From assembly GCA_025998875.1 (NCBI GenBank), contig AP024675.1, positions 2,081,549-2,145,548 on the forward strand: a stretch of 64,000 bases of DNA, read 5' to 3'. The translations under genes were made by a program, and so were the position numbers. This document shows positions 28,617 to 36,415 of the stretch, piece by piece; the stretch's first letter is position 1, and each line of letters opens with the position of its first letter. Below the pieces are notes generated by a model. It worked only from the letters and a program-made list of their open reading frames with translations, was not told the origin of the DNA and did no database searches. Origin of the DNA: Bacteroidota bacterium. GTDB taxonomy: Bacteria > Bacteroidota > Rhodothermia > JANXDC01.

Positions 28617-30067
28617 GCCGCCCTGTACTGGTCTGGTTTCGGCGTGATCTGCGCACCGAGGATCATGCCGCACTCTGGCATGCGGCGCAGACGCAGGGGC
28701 CCGTGGTGCCTGTCTTCATAGTGGACCGAGAGCTTATCGCCGAGCTGCCCTCCGATGGGGCGATTTTCGACTTTCAGGCCGCCTGCCTGCAGGAGCTTGC
28801 CCGCCGGCTTGAAGCGCTCGGAGCCCCGCTCTGTATCCGCTACGGTCGGGTGGAGGAGGTCTTCTCGGTCCTCTTCCAGGAACTTGCCCCGAGGGCGATC
28901 TACTACAACCGGGACTATGAGCCCTATGCCCGAAGCCGGGATGCGGTCGTAGAGCGGCTTGCCCGCGCCTGGGGCATAGAGGTCAAAAGCTTCAAAGACC
29001 ACGTGCTCCATGAGCCCTGGGAGGTGGCAACCGCCGAGGGGAAGCCGTTTACGGTCTATACGCCCTTCTATCGGGTCTGGCGCGCGCTTGCCAAACCGGA
29101 GCCCTTCGGGGAGCCGGAGCGTCTTGTGGGGGTGCCGGGGCTACAGTCCGAAGACCTGCCCACGGCCGAACGGCTGTCCCGGAAGCGAGAGGTTCCCACC
29201 TGGGCTGTGGAGCCCGGCATGGAGGCTGCCCGCCGGCGTTGGGAACGCTTTCGCCGCGGGGGGCTTCTGCACTACGCCGCACAGCGCGATTTCCCCGCCC
29301 TTGCGGAGGGCACAAGCCGCATGAGCCCACACCTGCGCTTCGGGACCATCTCCATTCGGCGCCTCTACGCCGATGCGGTGGCACTGCTCGAAGACCCCAC
29401 CCTCCCCGCAGAGGTCCGCACCTCGGTTGAACAGTTTCTTGCCGAGCTGGCCTGGCGGGAATTCTTCCAGCATGTGCTCTGGCATTTCCCTGAGACGCCG
29501 CAGCGGAGCTTTCGCCGCTGGATGGACGATTTCCCCTGGGAGGGCAGCGAAGAGCATTTCCGCGCCTGGGTTGAGGGGCGTACGGGCTATCCCCTAGTGG
29601 ATGCCGCTATGCGGGAACTGAAACAGACGGGCTATATGCACAACCGGGCGCGGATGGTGGTGGCCTCCTTCCTGGTCAAGGACCTGCACCTGGACTGGCG
29701 CTGGGGAGAGCGCTACTTCCGCAGTCGGCTCCTGGATGGGGAGCTGGCGGCAAACGTGGGCAACTGGCAGTGGGCAGCCTCGGCAGGGGTGGATGCCCGT
29801 CCGCTGCGCATCTTCAATCCCGTCTTGCAGAGCAAGCGCTTCGATCCGGAGGGTCTCTACATCCGGCGCTGGGTGCCGGAATTGGCTGCGCTTCCGCTCG
29901 ATTACCTGCACGAGCCCTGGCGGATGAGCCCGCAAGAGCAGGCAAGGTGGGGTCTGCGGCTTGGGCGCGACTATCCGTACCCGATCGTTGACCATGCCGA
30001 GCGCGCCGCTCGCTTTGCCGAGCGCTTTACTCAGCTCAAGCGTCATACAGAAACCCGCAGGGACTAA
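28613..30067 (+). CDS. phrB: Deoxyribodipyrimidine photolyase
   Basis: A 484-residue class I CPD photolyase or close relative. The N-terminal antenna domain starts PVLVWFRRDLRTEDHAALWH; the FAD domain has SRMSPHLRFGTISIRRLY, WREFFQHVLWHFPE, GRTGYPLVDAAMRELKQTGY, MHNRARMVVASFLVKDLHLD and GNWQWAASAGVDARPLRIFN with the tryptophans of the electron-transfer chain. It repairs UV-induced pyrimidine dimers with blue light. Its position behind crtO in an operon facing a CarH-like regulator makes light induction likely. Confidence 0.96.
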   Translation: MSRPVLVWFRRDLRTEDHAALWHAAQTQGPVVPVFIVDRELIAELPSDGAIFDFQAACLQELARRLEALGAPLCIRYGRVEEVFSVLFQELAPRAIYYNRDYEPYARSRDAVVERLARAWGIEVKSFKDHVLHEPWEVATAEGKPFTVYTPFYRVWRALAKPEPFGEPERLVGVPGLQSEDLPTAERLSRKREVPTWAVEPGMEAARRRWERFRRGGLLHYAAQRDFPALAEGTSRMSPHLRFGTISIRRLYADAVALLEDPTLPAEVRTSVEQFLAELAWREFFQHVLWHFPETPQRSFRRWMDDFPWEGSEEHFRAWVEGRTGYPLVDAAMRELKQTGYMHNRARMVVASFLVKDLHLDWRWGERYFRSRLLDGELAANVGNWQWAASAGVDARPLRIFNPVLQSKRFDPEGLYIRRWVPELAALPLDYLHEPWRMSPQEQARWGLRLGRDYPYPIVDHAERAARFAERFTQLKRHTETRRD

Positions 30068-30069
30068 CC

Positions 30070-30531
30070 ATGAAGCTCCATCGGCTCTTCCGGCAACAGT
30101 GGGTTCCGGCTCCGTTGGAGGAAGTCTTCGCCTTTTTCGACCGACCGGAAAATCTCAACGAGATCACTCCACCGAGCCTGCATTTCCGGCTGCTTACGCC
30201 CTCGCCTGTTCCCATGCATCAGGGAGCGCTCATCGACTACAGCATCCGACTCCTGGGCATGCCGCTTCGCTGGACCACGTACATCGCCGTCTATGAGCCA
30301 CCCCACTGTTTTGTGGACGTGCAGCTTCGAGGACCTTACAGCTTCTGGCACCACACGCACCGCTTTGAGTCCCACCAGGGGGGCACACAGATCACCGATG
30401 AGGTGCTGTACCTGTTGCCCTTCGGCGTGCTGGGACGTCTGGTCCATGCGCTCTGGGTGCGCCACCAGCTGGAATACATCTTCACGTACCGTCAGGCGCG
30501 CATCCGGGAACGCTTTGGCGGAGAAGGCTAG
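30070..30531 (+). CDS. SRPBCC family protein (cytosolic)
   Basis: A 153-residue protein without signal peptide. It has the polyketide cyclase/START-like pattern FRQQWVPAPLEEVFAFFDRP, NLNEITPPSLHFRL, RWTTYIAVYEPPHCFVDVQL and a long C-terminal helix (LEYIFTYRQARIRERFG). Members bind small hydrophobic molecules. It starts two bases after the photolyase stop and ends the rightward light operon. Ligand-binding proteins of this kind next to photolyases are common, but their task is unknown. Confidence 0.85.
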   Translation: MKLHRLFRQQWVPAPLEEVFAFFDRPENLNEITPPSLHFRLLTPSPVPMHQGALIDYSIRLLGMPLRWTTYIAVYEPPHCFVDVQLRGPYSFWHHTHRFESHQGGTQITDEVLYLLPFGVLGRLVHALWVRHQLEYIFTYRQARIRERFGGEG

Positions 30532-30561
30532 GTCGTTTTCGAGCAGGGAAGGTGCGTCTGC

Positions 30562-30583
30562 CTCCCGGCGTCATTGCCGGGAG
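30562..30583. repeat. Hairpin after the photolyase operon
   Basis: CTCCCGGC (30562-30569) and GCCGGGAG (30576-30583) form a perfect 8-bp stem with a 6-base loop 30 bases behind the last gene. No T run follows, so termination here would need Rho or another factor. It lies between the light operon and cas3. Confidence 0.6.
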
Positions 30584-30714
30584 CTCCAGAGCTGCGTATA
30601 TTGCGATTAGCGGGTGAGGAGCTAGCTCGGATCTCGTCTGCCCCATACAGCGGAAGGTGCTTCCAGAGCTCGCAACGTTAATGTGCAGGGTCCCTGTACC
30701 GGCGCTTCAGGAGC

Positions 30715-32904
30715 ATGGTAGCTGAGCTTCTGGCCAAACCCGATACCCCGCTTCTCGAGCACCTGGAGGAGGTGACCCGCCTGGGTGCGGAAATCGCCCG
30801 CCGGCTGGGGCTGTCCCGAGAGCTGCGCACGAAAGCGCTCCTGGCCTGTGCCCTGCACGATATCGGCAAGGCTACCTCGGACTTTCAGGACTACATCCGG
30901 GGAGGCCGCAAGAAAGCCTATCCCCACGCGCTGGCCTCGCTTCCCTTCGTGCTCGTGGCAGAAGGGATGCTCAATCCGAAGCTGGGACTGGAGCTGACCC
31001 GCTACGAAGCCACCGCTGCCGTGCTCTCGCACCACTCGCCGCTGGGTCCGGAGCTCTACAAGGGCTACGAAAAACCGGAGTACCATCCGGCGCTGCAGGA
31101 GGCGCTCCGTGCGCTCTGGGAGCGGCTTGCGGGGTATGGCGCAGACGGGCTTCCTGTGGTGGACGTGCTCTGGCAGCAGGTACAACACCTCTTGTCTTGC
31201 TCCCCGGCAGCACTGCTCGATATGCCCCAAGGGGGGAAAGAGGAGAGCTGGACGCTGCGCGGTCTACTTCAGCGCTTGCCGGTGGAGGATTTCGCCTGCG
31301 TCAAAGCCGTACTGCACCTGGCCGACTGGCTCGCCTCGGCAAAATGGCCAGACCCGGGACCGCTCTTCCTGCAGGCGGGCAGCCAGGCTGTGCGGGCGCA
31401 TGTAGCCAAGCTCAAGGGACCTCTGCGGGCTTTTCAGCAGAGAGCCGAGCAGACCCGGGACGCGCCGAGGCTCTGGCTCCGGGCACCTACGGGCACAGGC
31501 AAGACCGAGGCGCTGCTGCTCTGGGCAGGCGATGCGGAGCGGCTCATCTACCTGCTTCCCACACAAGCCACGACCAACGCCATGTGGCGCCGACTCCAGA
31601 AGGTGTACGGGGAAGCGCGCGTCGGGCTTGCCCACGGGCGGGCCAGTTACCTGCTCCGGCAAGAAGCGGACGAAGACCCGCTCGATGCGCGCCTCTTCGG
31701 GTCTGTCTTTGCCCGGCCGGTCACGGTGGCCACGCTCGATCAGTACCTGCTTGCCCATCTGCACGGGCGGCACTGGGAGGAGCGCCGTAGTCTTGTGCGC
31801 CGGGCAACGCTCGTGCTCGATGAAATCCACGCCTACGAACCCTATACGCTGGGGCTGCTCCTTGAAGCCCTGCGCCGGGAGCCTCCAGCCCGACTGGCGC
31901 TGGCCAGCGCCACGCTTCCCGAACCGCTTCTGGAGCTTTTTCCCAGAGGCGAGCTCGTAGAGGCCGAGCCCGAACTCTGGGCGCGCTGTCGCCATCGGCT
32001 CACGCTCCGGGAAGGGGCGCTCCTGGAAGAGGGGGTTGAAGGGGCGTTAGCGCACGCCCGAGAAGGGAAGAAGGTGCTCGTGGTGGCCAACACCGTCCGG
32101 GATGCGCAGGCGTTCTACCGAAAGCTTCAGGAGGCGGGCTGGGAGCGCCGGGAGCTGCTGCATGCCCGCTTCATCTTCCGTGACCGGCAGCGGAAGGAAG
32201 CGCGCGTGAGTCGTCCCGAGCCGGGCATGATCTTCGTTGCCACGCAGGTCGTGGAGGTGAGCTTGGACATCTCCTACGACGTGCTCCTGACCAAGATTGC
32301 CCCAGTGGATGCGCTCGTGCAGCGCATGGGGCGTGTCAACCGCCGGGGGGAGCTGCCGCCAGCGCCGGTGTTCGTGTACACGAGCTGGACGGAAGGAAGC
32401 CGGCGCCTCTATGGCGAGGAGATGCTCGCCTGGAGCCGGGACATTCTGGCAGGGCTGTCTTCCAAGCCGAGCGATAGCGACCTGAAAGCGGCAACCAAAG
32501 CGCTCTACCAAAAGGTCATGGCAGGGGAAGAGTGGAAGCGGGAGCTGGACTTGGGGCAGGCGACGCTTGATGAGCTTCAGCGCACGCTCGGTTGCTACAC
32601 GATTGACCTGGCCGATGAGGAGCTTCGGGAGCGCTTTGCCACCCGGCGCGGGATGGTTTCGGTGGAAGTGCTGCCTGCGCAGTTCTGTGAGGAAGCCTAC
32701 GCGCTGCGGGAGCGGGGCGAAGGCTGGCGCTTGCCGGAGCTTCTGATTCCGGTGCCCCTGTGGTGGATTGCCGCTTTTTCGGAGCGGTTTGTTTCGTTAT
32801 CGGATCTGGGTCTGTTGCTTGCCCAGCTGCCCTATGAGACTGAACTCGGGCTCTCTGTGCCGGAGGGCGAAGTCTCCTACCCGGGAGGGTTGATTCTGGA
32901 TTGA
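30715..32904 (+). CDS. cas3: CRISPR-associated helicase/HD nuclease Cas3
   Basis: A 729-residue fusion of HD nuclease and SF2 helicase. The HD part has HLEEVTRLGAEIAR with H18 and LHDIGKATSDFQDY near residue 47; VLSHHSPLG follows. The helicase has Walker A APTGTGKTEALLL near 257, a DEIH box LVLDEIHAYEPYTLG near 368, ATQVVEVSLDIS, and QRMGRVNRRG near 535. Cas3 degrades target DNA after recruitment by Cascade. The gene looks intact with a CAGGAG ribosome site. It opens the cas operon; a decayed copy of its 5' end lies at 17.85 kb. Confidence 0.96.
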   Translation: MVAELLAKPDTPLLEHLEEVTRLGAEIARRLGLSRELRTKALLACALHDIGKATSDFQDYIRGGRKKAYPHALASLPFVLVAEGMLNPKLGLELTRYEATAAVLSHHSPLGPELYKGYEKPEYHPALQEALRALWERLAGYGADGLPVVDVLWQQVQHLLSCSPAALLDMPQGGKEESWTLRGLLQRLPVEDFACVKAVLHLADWLASAKWPDPGPLFLQAGSQAVRAHVAKLKGPLRAFQQRAEQTRDAPRLWLRAPTGTGKTEALLLWAGDAERLIYLLPTQATTNAMWRRLQKVYGEARVGLAHGRASYLLRQEADEDPLDARLFGSVFARPVTVATLDQYLLAHLHGRHWEERRSLVRRATLVLDEIHAYEPYTLGLLLEALRREPPARLALASATLPEPLLELFPRGELVEAEPELWARCRHRLTLREGALLEEGVEGALAHAREGKKVLVVANTVRDAQAFYRKLQEAGWERRELLHARFIFRDRQRKEARVSRPEPGMIFVATQVVEVSLDISYDVLLTKIAPVDALVQRMGRVNRRGELPPAPVFVYTSWTEGSRRLYGEEMLAWSRDILAGLSSKPSDSDLKAATKALYQKVMAGEEWKRELDLGQATLDELQRTLGCYTIDLADEELRERFATRRGMVSVEVLPAQFCEEAYALRERGEGWRLPELLIPVPLWWIAAFSERFVSLSDLGLLLAQLPYETELGLSVPEGEVSYPGGLILD

Positions 32905-32953
32905 ATCCGGCCAATTTTTACTTCAGGGGCGGAGAAAGTCCGAGAGGAGGCTC

Positions 32954-33502
32954 ATGGAGGAGCAGAAACGTCCGGAAGCGCATATCCTGACGGACGAAGA
33001 GTTCGAGCTACTGCGCACCAGCGGGATCAAAATCAACTACTGGGTTATCTGTTCTCGGAAGGTCTGGTTCTACGCAAAGGGCCTCTGGATGGAGCCCCTT
33101 TCTGAGCGCGTAGCGCTGGGCCGCCTGTTGCATGAACGCGTCTACCGCGGGCTTTCGCGCCGGGAGGTACTGCTCGATAATCTCATCCGGATCGATGTGC
33201 TGGAAGGCGAGGATCGGGTACTGGAGGTCAAGTACTCCCGTAAGCTGGTCCGGGCAGCGCGCCTGCAGGTTGGCTACTATCTGTTGTATCTGCACCGGCG
33301 CGGGGCAGGCAAGCTCACCGGGGAATTGCGCTTTCCCCGGGAACGGCGTCGGGAGGAAGTGTATCTGGATCCGGAGCTGGAGCAAGAGGTTGTCCATGCC
33401 CTGCGGGGTGTGCAGGAAATAGAGGCGTTGCCCACGCCGCCGGCAGCGGGTTTCATGCCGCTGTGCCGTCGATGTGCGTACGCGGAATTGTGTTGGGGGT
33501 AA
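32954..33502 (+). CDS. cas4: CRISPR-associated nuclease Cas4
   Basis: A 182-residue RecB-like nuclease with an iron-sulfur cluster. One cysteine lies in WVICSRKVWFYAKG near residue 33 and three in the C-terminal CRRCAYAELCW. The nuclease core shows RVALGRLLHERVY, IRIDVLEGEDRVLEVKYSRK and ARLQVGYYLLYL, the D-E-K and QLxxY elements. Cas4 trims prespacers and helps select the PAM during adaptation. It lies 49 bases after cas3 and two bases before cas1. Confidence 0.96.
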   Translation: MEEQKRPEAHILTDEEFELLRTSGIKINYWVICSRKVWFYAKGLWMEPLSERVALGRLLHERVYRGLSRREVLLDNLIRIDVLEGEDRVLEVKYSRKLVRAARLQVGYYLLYLHRRGAGKLTGELRFPRERRREEVYLDPELEQEVVHALRGVQEIEALPTPPAAGFMPLCRRCAYAELCWG

Positions 33503-33504
33503 GC

Positions 33505-34512
33505 ATGCCGCAGTCGTATTACATTTTTCGGAGTGGACGTTTGCGTCGCCGTCAGAATACGATTTACCTGGAATGTGATGATAACGGTCAGGTACAGAAG
33601 CAACCGATCCCGGTGGAGAATGTGCGTGATCTGTACCTGTTTGGCGAGCTGGATCTGAATACGCGCCTGCTTGTCTTTCTGGCGCAACAGGAGATCGTGG
33701 TGCACTGCTTCAATTACTACGGTTTCTACGTGGGCAGCTTCTATCCTCGGGAGGGGAACGTAAGCGGACATGTGCTTGTGCGGCAGGTGGAGCACTATCT
33801 CATCCCGGAACACCGGCTTGCCATTGCCAGGGAATTCGTCTCCGGCGCGCTTTTTCACATGCGGCACAACCTGCGCTACTATCAGAATCGAGGCAGAAAC
33901 CTGCAGGAGGTGATCGACGGGATCGAGGCCGTGGCCTCCCTGCTGGACTCCGCGCTGGATGTGCCAACCCTGATGGGCCTGGAGGGACAGGCCCGGGAGC
34001 TCTATTACCGTGCTTTTACGGACATTCTGGGGCTCGAGGAGCCCTTTGAGAAGCGAGTCCGGCGGCCACCGAATAACCCGATCAATGCGCTCCTGTCCTT
34101 CGGCAACACGCTGCTCTATACAGCCGTGCTGAGCCAGATTTACCTTACCCAGCTCAACCCCACGGTGAGTTATTTGCATGAGCCCTCAAGGCGGCGTTTT
34201 TCTCTGGCCCTGGACCTGGCCGAGGTGTTCAAGCCGCTTATCGTCGATCGGCTCATTTTCCGGCTTTGGAACAGACGCATGATTCAGGAATCGGATTTTG
34301 AGCCCATCGGGCAGGCCGAAGGGCTCTATTTAGGAGAGCGGGCTCGAAAGGTCTTTGTGCGCGAATTCGAGGAAATGCTCGCCACGACGGTTCAGCATCG
34401 GCGCCTAAACCGTGCTGTTTCCTATCGACAGCTGCTCCGGTTAGAGGCCTACAAGCTTATTCGGCATCTGATCGGTATGGAACCCTATAAAGCGCTGAGG
34501 GCCTGGTGGTAG
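33505..34512 (+). CDS. cas1: CRISPR integrase Cas1
   Basis: A 335-residue Cas1 with MPQSYYIFRSGRLRRRQNTI, LNTRLLVFLAQQEIVVHCFN, the PPNNPINALLSFGNTLLYTA segment and the catalytic histidine region YLHEPSRRRFSLALDLAEVF. It inserts new spacers together with Cas2. The ATG at 33505 behind GGGGGTAAGC is chosen; an in-frame start at 33463 would overlap cas4. All conserved blocks of I-B-type Cas1 are visible, so adaptation should be possible in principle. Confidence 0.97.
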   Translation: MPQSYYIFRSGRLRRRQNTIYLECDDNGQVQKQPIPVENVRDLYLFGELDLNTRLLVFLAQQEIVVHCFNYYGFYVGSFYPREGNVSGHVLVRQVEHYLIPEHRLAIAREFVSGALFHMRHNLRYYQNRGRNLQEVIDGIEAVASLLDSALDVPTLMGLEGQARELYYRAFTDILGLEEPFEKRVRRPPNNPINALLSFGNTLLYTAVLSQIYLTQLNPTVSYLHEPSRRRFSLALDLAEVFKPLIVDRLIFRLWNRRMIQESDFEPIGQAEGLYLGERARKVFVREFEEMLATTVQHRRLNRAVSYRQLLRLEAYKLIRHLIGMEPYKALRAWW

Positions 34513-34514
34513 CC

Positions 34515-34778
34515 ATGTACGTAGTGGTGGTCTACGACGTAGAACAAAAGCGCGTAGGAAAGGTCTGCCAGTTCCTGCGTCGCTATCTGAACTGGGTGCA
34601 GAACAGCGCCTTTGAGGGCGAGCTGACCGAGGGCCAGCTCGAGGAGGTGATCGCCGGTATCCGGGATATAGTCAACCGCCGCTCCGATAGCGTGTATTTT
34701 TACGTGATTCCAGACCGCCGGTGGTGCCGGCGTCGGGTGGTGGGCGTGGAGAAAAACATCACCGATGCGATCCTTTAG
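34515..34778 (+). CDS. cas2: CRISPR-associated Cas2
   Basis: An 87-residue Cas2 with the standard first strand MYVVVVYDV followed by RVGKVCQFLRRYLNWVQNSA and FYVIPDRRWCRRRVVG. It forms the structural core of the Cas1-Cas2 integrase. A GTG at 34506 is in frame but the ATG at 34515, two bases behind the cas1 stop, gives the conserved N-terminus. Confidence 0.96.
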   Translation: MYVVVVYDVEQKRVGKVCQFLRRYLNWVQNSAFEGELTEGQLEEVIAGIRDIVNRRSDSVYFYVIPDRRWCRRRVVGVEKNITDAIL

Positions 34779-34784
34779 AGATTC

Positions 34785-35558
34785 ATGCGGTTGCGTATTG
34801 CCTTAAGACCTCTTCAGGGTTCGGTTCTGTTGCCCTGGCACTACCCCGTACAGCTGCAGGCCCTGGTATATCGCTGGATTTCGGCCGCCAACGCCCAGTT
34901 GGCCAGAAAGCTGCACGATCAGGGCTTTGCGTATGCCTCCCGGCGCTATAAGCTCTTTGTGTACTCTCTGCTGTACGGCGGCCAGAGCCGTGCCGAAAGG
35001 GCCGGGATCCGTATGGAAGGTCAGCTCTCATTTTGGATCGCCTCCCCGATGCGGGAGCTGGTGGAGGCGGTAGCGGCCGGGCTGTTGCAGCGTTCCGAGG
35101 TCGAGCTGGGTGAGGTCCTGCTTCAGGTGGAGCAGGTACTCGTGGAACCCTCCCCGAATTTTTCCGGGCCCCGGGTGCGGATGCAGACCCTCTCGCCCCT
35201 TGTTGTCTCCACCGGCCTGCAGCAGGGGGGGCGTTTGGAGAAGCGTTTTCTTGATCCCTCGGAGCCGGACTTTTCCCGGGTGCTGGGCGAGAACCTGCGC
35301 CGAAAAGCCGCTCTGCTCGGTATCCCGGAAGGAGAGGGGGAGGTTCGTCTGGAGCCCCTGCGCATGCGAAGCAGGCTGTTTCGCGTGCACGGCACAAACG
35401 TGCGCGCCTGGGAAGGGCAATTTTATCTGCAGGCCCCGGTGGAGCTGTTACAGGTGGGCTACGAAGCGGGCCTGGGGGAACGCAATGGACAGGGATTCGG
35501 CATGGTGCGGCTGCTGCTCGATGGCCCTCCCGGGCGCCGTACACGGAGCGTGGGATGA
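34785..35558 (+). CDS. cas6: CRISPR RNA endonuclease Cas6
   Basis: A 257-residue Cas6 with an N-terminal ferredoxin fold (LRIALRPLQGSVLLPWHYPV, QLQALVYRWIS), the likely catalytic histidine at H19, and the C-terminal glycine-rich loop GLGERNGQGFGMV. It cuts repeat RNA to leave the 8-base handle. In type I-B loci cas6 usually comes first; here it follows cas2 by six bases and closes the operon, an unusual order that hints at rearrangement. The array it should process lies 26 kb away. Confidence 0.93.
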   Translation: MRLRIALRPLQGSVLLPWHYPVQLQALVYRWISAANAQLARKLHDQGFAYASRRYKLFVYSLLYGGQSRAERAGIRMEGQLSFWIASPMRELVEAVAAGLLQRSEVELGEVLLQVEQVLVEPSPNFSGPRVRMQTLSPLVVSTGLQQGGRLEKRFLDPSEPDFSRVLGENLRRKAALLGIPEGEGEVRLEPLRMRSRLFRVHGTNVRAWEGQFYLQAPVELLQVGYEAGLGERNGQGFGMVRLLLDGPPGRRTRSVG

Positions 35559-35600
35559 GGCCAGGGACAGCCGGCAGTCCGGTGGGCCGGAGCCGTGAAA

Positions 35601-35638
35601 TCTGACACCTCGGCCTCTCTTCGGAGGCCTGTGTCAGA
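35601..35638. terminator. Strong bipartite hairpin between cas6 and tRNA-Arg
   Basis: TCTGACAC (35601-35608) pairs with GTGTCAGA (35631-35638) and the inner GGCCTC (35612-35617) with GAGGCC (35624-35629); loop TCTTCG. It lies downstream of both cas6 (plus strand) and the tRNA (minus strand), the place for a shared terminator, but it lacks a T run in both directions. Confidence 0.6.
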
Positions 35639-35659
35639 TCCAGAGGGCTGTACAAGAGG

Positions 35660-35733
35660 CGCGCGCGGAGGGATTCGAACCCCCAACCGGCGGATCCGAA
35701 GTCCGCTGCTCTATCCAGTTGAGCTACGCGCGC
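35660..35733 (-). tRNA. tRNA-Arg (anticodon TCG)
   Basis: The minus strand folds into a full cloverleaf: acceptor GCGCGCG paired with CGCGCGC, D-arm GCTC...GAGC with AACTGGATA in the loop, anticodon stem GCGGA/TCCGC around loop CTTCGGA (anticodon TCG, reading CGA and other CGN codons), and T-arm GGGGG TTCGAAT CCCTC. The discriminator base is G and CCA is not encoded. It marks the right-hand edge of the accessory region. Confidence 0.97.
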
Positions 35734-35893
35734 GTGGGTGAAAGAAGCGCTCAGACGGCAAGAAAAATAACATGCCTGATCCGCTTCAGGCAAGCCTCCG
35801 GGGGCCCGTTCAGGCAGAGGGGATCATGCCTCCGGCGCAGAAGAAAGAAGCGGGGGCGCTATGTTCGCTTCCCTTTGATGAAGGAGCGTGGGG
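35734..35893. other. Intergenic stretch before the MaoC gene
   Basis: Upstream of the tRNA and of the next gene; it should hold both promoters. The AT-rich CAAGAAAAATAACATG near 35758-35774 is the best candidate promoter area. No gene is seen. Confidence 0.4.
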
Positions 35894-36331
35894 ATGGAGG
35901 GTAAAACGATTCAGATACTGCGGCCCGGAGATCGGGCTTCCTTCAGCAAAACGATCTCCGAGTATGACGTCTATGCGTTTGCGGGCATCACGGGGGATTT
36001 CAATCCCCTGCACGTAAACGAGGCGTACGCGGTTCGGAGCCGGTTCAAGGGGCGTATCGTGCACGGGGCGCTGCTCTGTGGGCTCATCTCCGCGGTGATC
36101 GGCATGTACCTTCCCGGCGAGGGTGCGCTCTACGAGGCGCAAAGCCTGCGCTTCCTCCGACCGGTGCGTATCGGGGATACGATTACGGCGGAAGTGGAGG
36201 TCATAGAGCTCATACCGGAGCGCAACCGAATCCGGCTTGCCACCCGGTGCTGGAACCAGCGCGGAGAGCGGGTGGCTGAGGGAGAATCCGTGGTCTTGCC
36301 CAAGCAGGTTCGGTCCGAGGAGAGGCCGTAA
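35894..36331 (+). CDS. MaoC-like (R)-specific enoyl-CoA hydratase
   Basis: A 145-residue single hotdog-fold protein. The hydratase motif FAGITGDFNPLHVNEAYA carries the catalytic Asp and His (near residues 36 and 41), followed by GRIVHGALLCGLISAVIG and the tail GDTITAEVEVIELIPERNRI. Such enzymes hydrate trans-2-enoyl-CoA in beta-oxidation or polyhydroxyalkanoate supply (PhaJ). The ATG at 35894 has AAGGAG upstream; GTG 35888 is a less likely start. It stands alone between tRNA-Arg and the peptidase gene. Confidence 0.9.
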   Translation: MEGKTIQILRPGDRASFSKTISEYDVYAFAGITGDFNPLHVNEAYAVRSRFKGRIVHGALLCGLISAVIGMYLPGEGALYEAQSLRFLRPVRIGDTITAEVEVIELIPERNRIRLATRCWNQRGERVAEGESVVLPKQVRSEERP

Positions 36332-36415
36332 AAAACCCGTAACGCCGTACGGGCCCGCTGTTCCGCAGCAGCGGGGAAGGCTAAATTCCGCCGTCGCTGA
36401 GAAGGAGGGCCTGTC

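Noticed and set aside
35660-35733. tRNA-Arg as an attachment site for an integrated element
   Set aside because: No integrase gene and no second copy of the tRNA 3' end were found in the window.
36354-36375. Inverted repeat CCCGCTG/CAGCGGG after the MaoC gene as a terminator
   Set aside because: Short stem, 8-base loop and no T run; too weak to call.
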